Below are positions 61,301-64,000 of a DNA stretch of 64,000 nucleotides, one piece after another (position 1 is the first letter of the stretch; each line of letters begins with the position of its first letter). The notes beneath the pieces are model-generated. The model did no database searches, was not told where the DNA came from, and saw nothing but the letters and a program-made list of their open reading frames with translations. Origin of the DNA: Paragordius varius. Its lineage: Eukaryota; Nematomorpha. The stretch covers positions 1,798,001 to 1,862,000 of the forward strand of contig OZ176056.1 of the NCBI GenBank assembly GCA_964247055.1, in the 5' to 3' direction. A program made the translations under genes and the position numbers.

Positions 61301-64000
61301 GATAGACGGTGTTTTGGTTGTTAACGAATTGAGAATTGATTGAAAACAGATTTTGCCGGACGGTTTATTGTAAGATTTGTATAATTTGAGTTTACTGAAA
61401 GGACTAAACAGATTAAAGTATTATTGTGTACATCCACTCATCACCGAAGCCCCAATTCAGTAACAAGATAGATGGTGTTTTAGTTGTTAACAAGTTGAGA
61501 ATTGATTGAAAACAGATTTTGCCGGACGGTTTATTGTAAGATTTGGCTAACTTGAGTTTACTGTAAATGACTAAACAGATTAAAGTATCATTGTGTACAT
61601 CCACTCATCACCGAAGCCCCAATTCAGTAACAAGATAGACGGTGTTTTGGTTGTTAACGAGTTGAGAATTGATTGAAAACAGATTTTGCCGGACGGTTTA
61701 TTGTAAGATTTGGCTAACTTGAGTTTACAGTAAAGGACTAAACAGATTAAAGTATTATTGTGTACATCCACTCATCACCGAAGCCCCAATTCAGTAACAA
61801 GATAGACGGTGTTTTGGTTGTTAACGAGTTGAGAATTGATTGAAAACAGATTTTGCCGGACGGTTTATTGTAAGATTTGGCTAACTTGAGTTTACTGTAA
61901 AGGACTAAACAGATTAAAGTATTATTGTGTACATCCACTCATCACCGAAGCCCCAATTCAGTAACAAGATAGACGGTGTTTTGGTTGTTAACGAGTTGAG
62001 AATTGATTGAAAACAGATTTTGCCGGACGGTTTATTGTAAGATTTGGCTAACTTGAGTTTACTGTAAAGGACTAAACAGATTAAAGTATTATTGTGTACA
62101 TCCACTCATCACCGCAGCCCCAATTCAGTAACAAGATAGACGGTGTTTTGGTTGTTAACGAGTTGAGAATTGATTGAAAACAGATTTTGCCGGACGGTTT
62201 ATTGTAAGATTTGGCTAACTTGAGTTTACTGTAAAGCACTAAACAGATTAAAGTATTATTGTGTACATCCACTCATCACCGCAGCCCCAATTCAGTAACA
62301 AGATAGACGGTGTTTTGGTTGTTAACGAGTTGAGAATTGATTGAAAACAGATTTTGCCGGACGGTTTATTGTAAAGACTTGGCTAACTTGAGTTTACTGT
62401 AAAGGACTAAACAGATTAAAGTATTATTGTGTACATCCACTCATCACCGAAGCCGCCCATCAGTAACAAGATAGATGGTGTTTTGGTTGTTAACGAGTTG
62501 AGAATTGATTGAAAACAGATTTTGCCGGACGGTTTATTGTAAGATTTGGCTAACTTGAGTTTACTGTAAAGGACTAAACAGATTAAAGTATTATTGTGTA
62601 CATCCACTCATCACCGCAGCCCCAATTCAGTAACAAGATAGACGGTGTTTTGGTTGTTAACGAGTTGAGAATTGATTGAAAACAGATTTTGCCGGACGGT
62701 TTATTGTAAGATTTGGCTAACTTGAGTTTACTGTAAAGGACTAAACAGATTAAAGTATTATTGTGTACATCCACTCATCACCGAAGCCCCAATTCAGTAA
62801 CAAGATAGACGGTGTTTTGGTTGTTAACGAGTTGAGAATTGATTGAAAACAGATTTTGCCGGACGGTTTATTGTAAGATTTGGCTAACTTGAGTTTACTG
62901 TAAAGGACTAAACAGATTAAAGTATTATTGTGTACATCCACTCATCACCGCAGCCCCAATTCAGTAACAAGATAGACGGTGTTTTGGTTGTTAACGAGTT
63001 GAGAATTGATTGAAAACAGATTTTGCCGGACGGTTTATTGTAAAATTTGGCTAACTTGAGTTTACTGTAAATGACTAAACAGATTAAAGTATTATTGTGT
63101 ACATCCACTCATCACCGAAGCCCCAATTCAGTAACAAGATAGACGGTGTTTTGGTTGTTAACGAGTTGAGAATTGATTGAAAACAGATTTTGCCGGACGG
63201 TTTATTGTAAGACTTGGCTAACTTGAGTTTACTGTAAACAAAATAAAGTATTATTATGTACATCCACTCATCACCGAAGCCTCAATTCAGTAACAAGATA
63301 GACGGTGTTTTGGTTGTTAACGAGTTGAGAATTGATTGAAAACAGATTTTGCCGGACGGTTTATTGTAAGACTTGGCTAACTTGAGTTTACTGTAAACAA
63401 AATAAAGTATTATTATGTACATCCACTCATCACCGAAGCCCCAATTCAGTAACAAGATAGATGGAGTTTTGGTTGTTAACGAGTTGAGAATTGATTGAAA
63501 ACAGACCGGACGGTTTATTGTAAGATTTGGCTAACTTGAGTTTACTGTAAAGGACTAAACAGATTAAAGTATTATTGTGTACATCCACTCATCACCGAAG
63601 CCCCAATTCAGTAACAAGATAGACGGTGTTTTGGTTGTTAACGAGTTGAGAATTGATTGAAAACAGATTTTGCCGGACGGTTTATTGTAAAGACTTGGCT
63701 AACTTGAGTTTACTGTAAAGGACTAAACAGATTAAAGTATTATTGTGTACATCCACTCATCACCGAAGCCGCCCATCAGTAACAAGATAGATGGTGTTTT
63801 GGTTGTTAACGAGTTGAGAATTGATTGAAAACAGATTTTGCCGGACGGTTTATTGTAAAGACTTGGCTAACTTGAGTTTACTGTAAAGAACTAAACAGAT
63901 TAAAGTATTATTGTGTACATCCACTCATCACCGAAGCCGCCATTCAGTAACAAGATAGATGGTGTTTTGGTTGTTAACGAGTTGAGAATTGATTGAAAAC
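58352..64000. repeat. Satellite array 2, same monomer, open at the window end
   Basis: About 34 monomers of the same family. It begins in mid-monomer (GTTTTAGTTGTTAACGAGTT). Monomers are more uniform than in array 1. It carries private variants: ACCGCAGCC in place of ACCGAAGCC (62110-62960), a shortened junction TGTAAAGGTATTATTG (60098 and 60416), and TGTAAACAAAATAAAG (59270, 63235, 63395). Confidence 0.97.

Noticed and set aside
22631-63108. Dozens of near-identical 60-65 codon frames on the minus strand (starting MDVHNNTLICLVLY)
   Set aside because: They recur once per satellite monomer. The monomer length (166-167 bp) is not a multiple of three, so frames cannot chain, and no promoter, varied linker or codon-level constraint is visible. 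They are by-products of the satellite.
1-64000. tRNA or rRNA genes
   Set aside because: No tRNA box A/B pair with a cloverleaf and no rRNA-like conserved core was noticed by reading. A covariance-model scan would be needed to exclude them fully.

Overview
This is an A+T-rich eukaryotic window (by eye well over 70% A+T) with no long protein gene. The repeat types (an RTE-like LINE, ZMYM1-like hAT remnants, Tc1/mariner-type MITEs, a hammerhead-ribozyme retroelement, long satellite arrays) suggest an animal, most likely an arthropod. The species cannot be fixed from the sequence alone.

Layout. Two diverged copies of one locus lie in the same orientation. Copy A spans about 75-22320 and runs into satellite array 1 (22321-38925, about 100 monomers of ~166-167 bp). 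A 2.6 kb spacer (38926-41547) holds a decayed hAT transposase. Copy B (about 41548-58351) is collinear with copy A and runs into satellite array 2 (58352 to the window end, about 34 monomers). The window is therefore one period (about 41.5 kb) of a head-to-tail macro-repeat made of a non-satellite segment plus a satellite block. Because A and B align along their lengths, each insertion can be scored as present or absent against its empty site. Copy A alone carries a LINE with a nested DNA element (2995-6815), a DNA element at 11974-13281, a 1.09 kb TIR element nested in a MITE (14656-15741), a nested MITE (16145-16427) and a long-inverted-repeat element (19828-20720). Copy B alone carries a hammerhead retrozyme-like element (46358-47265), two MITEs (51098-51330 and 56588-56781) and a 282 bp TIR element (53801-54082).

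The two most notable items follow. (1) The element at 46358-47265 is a tandem of a ~455 bp unit. Each unit holds a complete type I hammerhead self-cleaving ribozyme with conserved core, stem II, a short palindromic stem III and an extended stem I. The element is flanked by a 16 bp target-site duplication. (2) A ~1.5 kb block (A about 18095-19640, B about 54905-56450) is about 99% identical between copies whose flanks are only about 85% alike. It contains a TATA box, two intron-like GT/AG pairs and a polyadenylation signal, so it looks like a compact three-exon transcription unit. Either recent gene conversion or selection has kept it uniform.

Satellite array 1 has nested higher-order structure: a 14-mer of 2322 bp in tandem, a ~25-mer of 4143 bp repeated, then 8-mer (1328 bp) and 9-mer (1494 bp) periods. 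Array 2 is more uniform and shows shorter-range periods. The many short open frames on the minus strand of the satellite are by-products of a repeated monomer and not genes.
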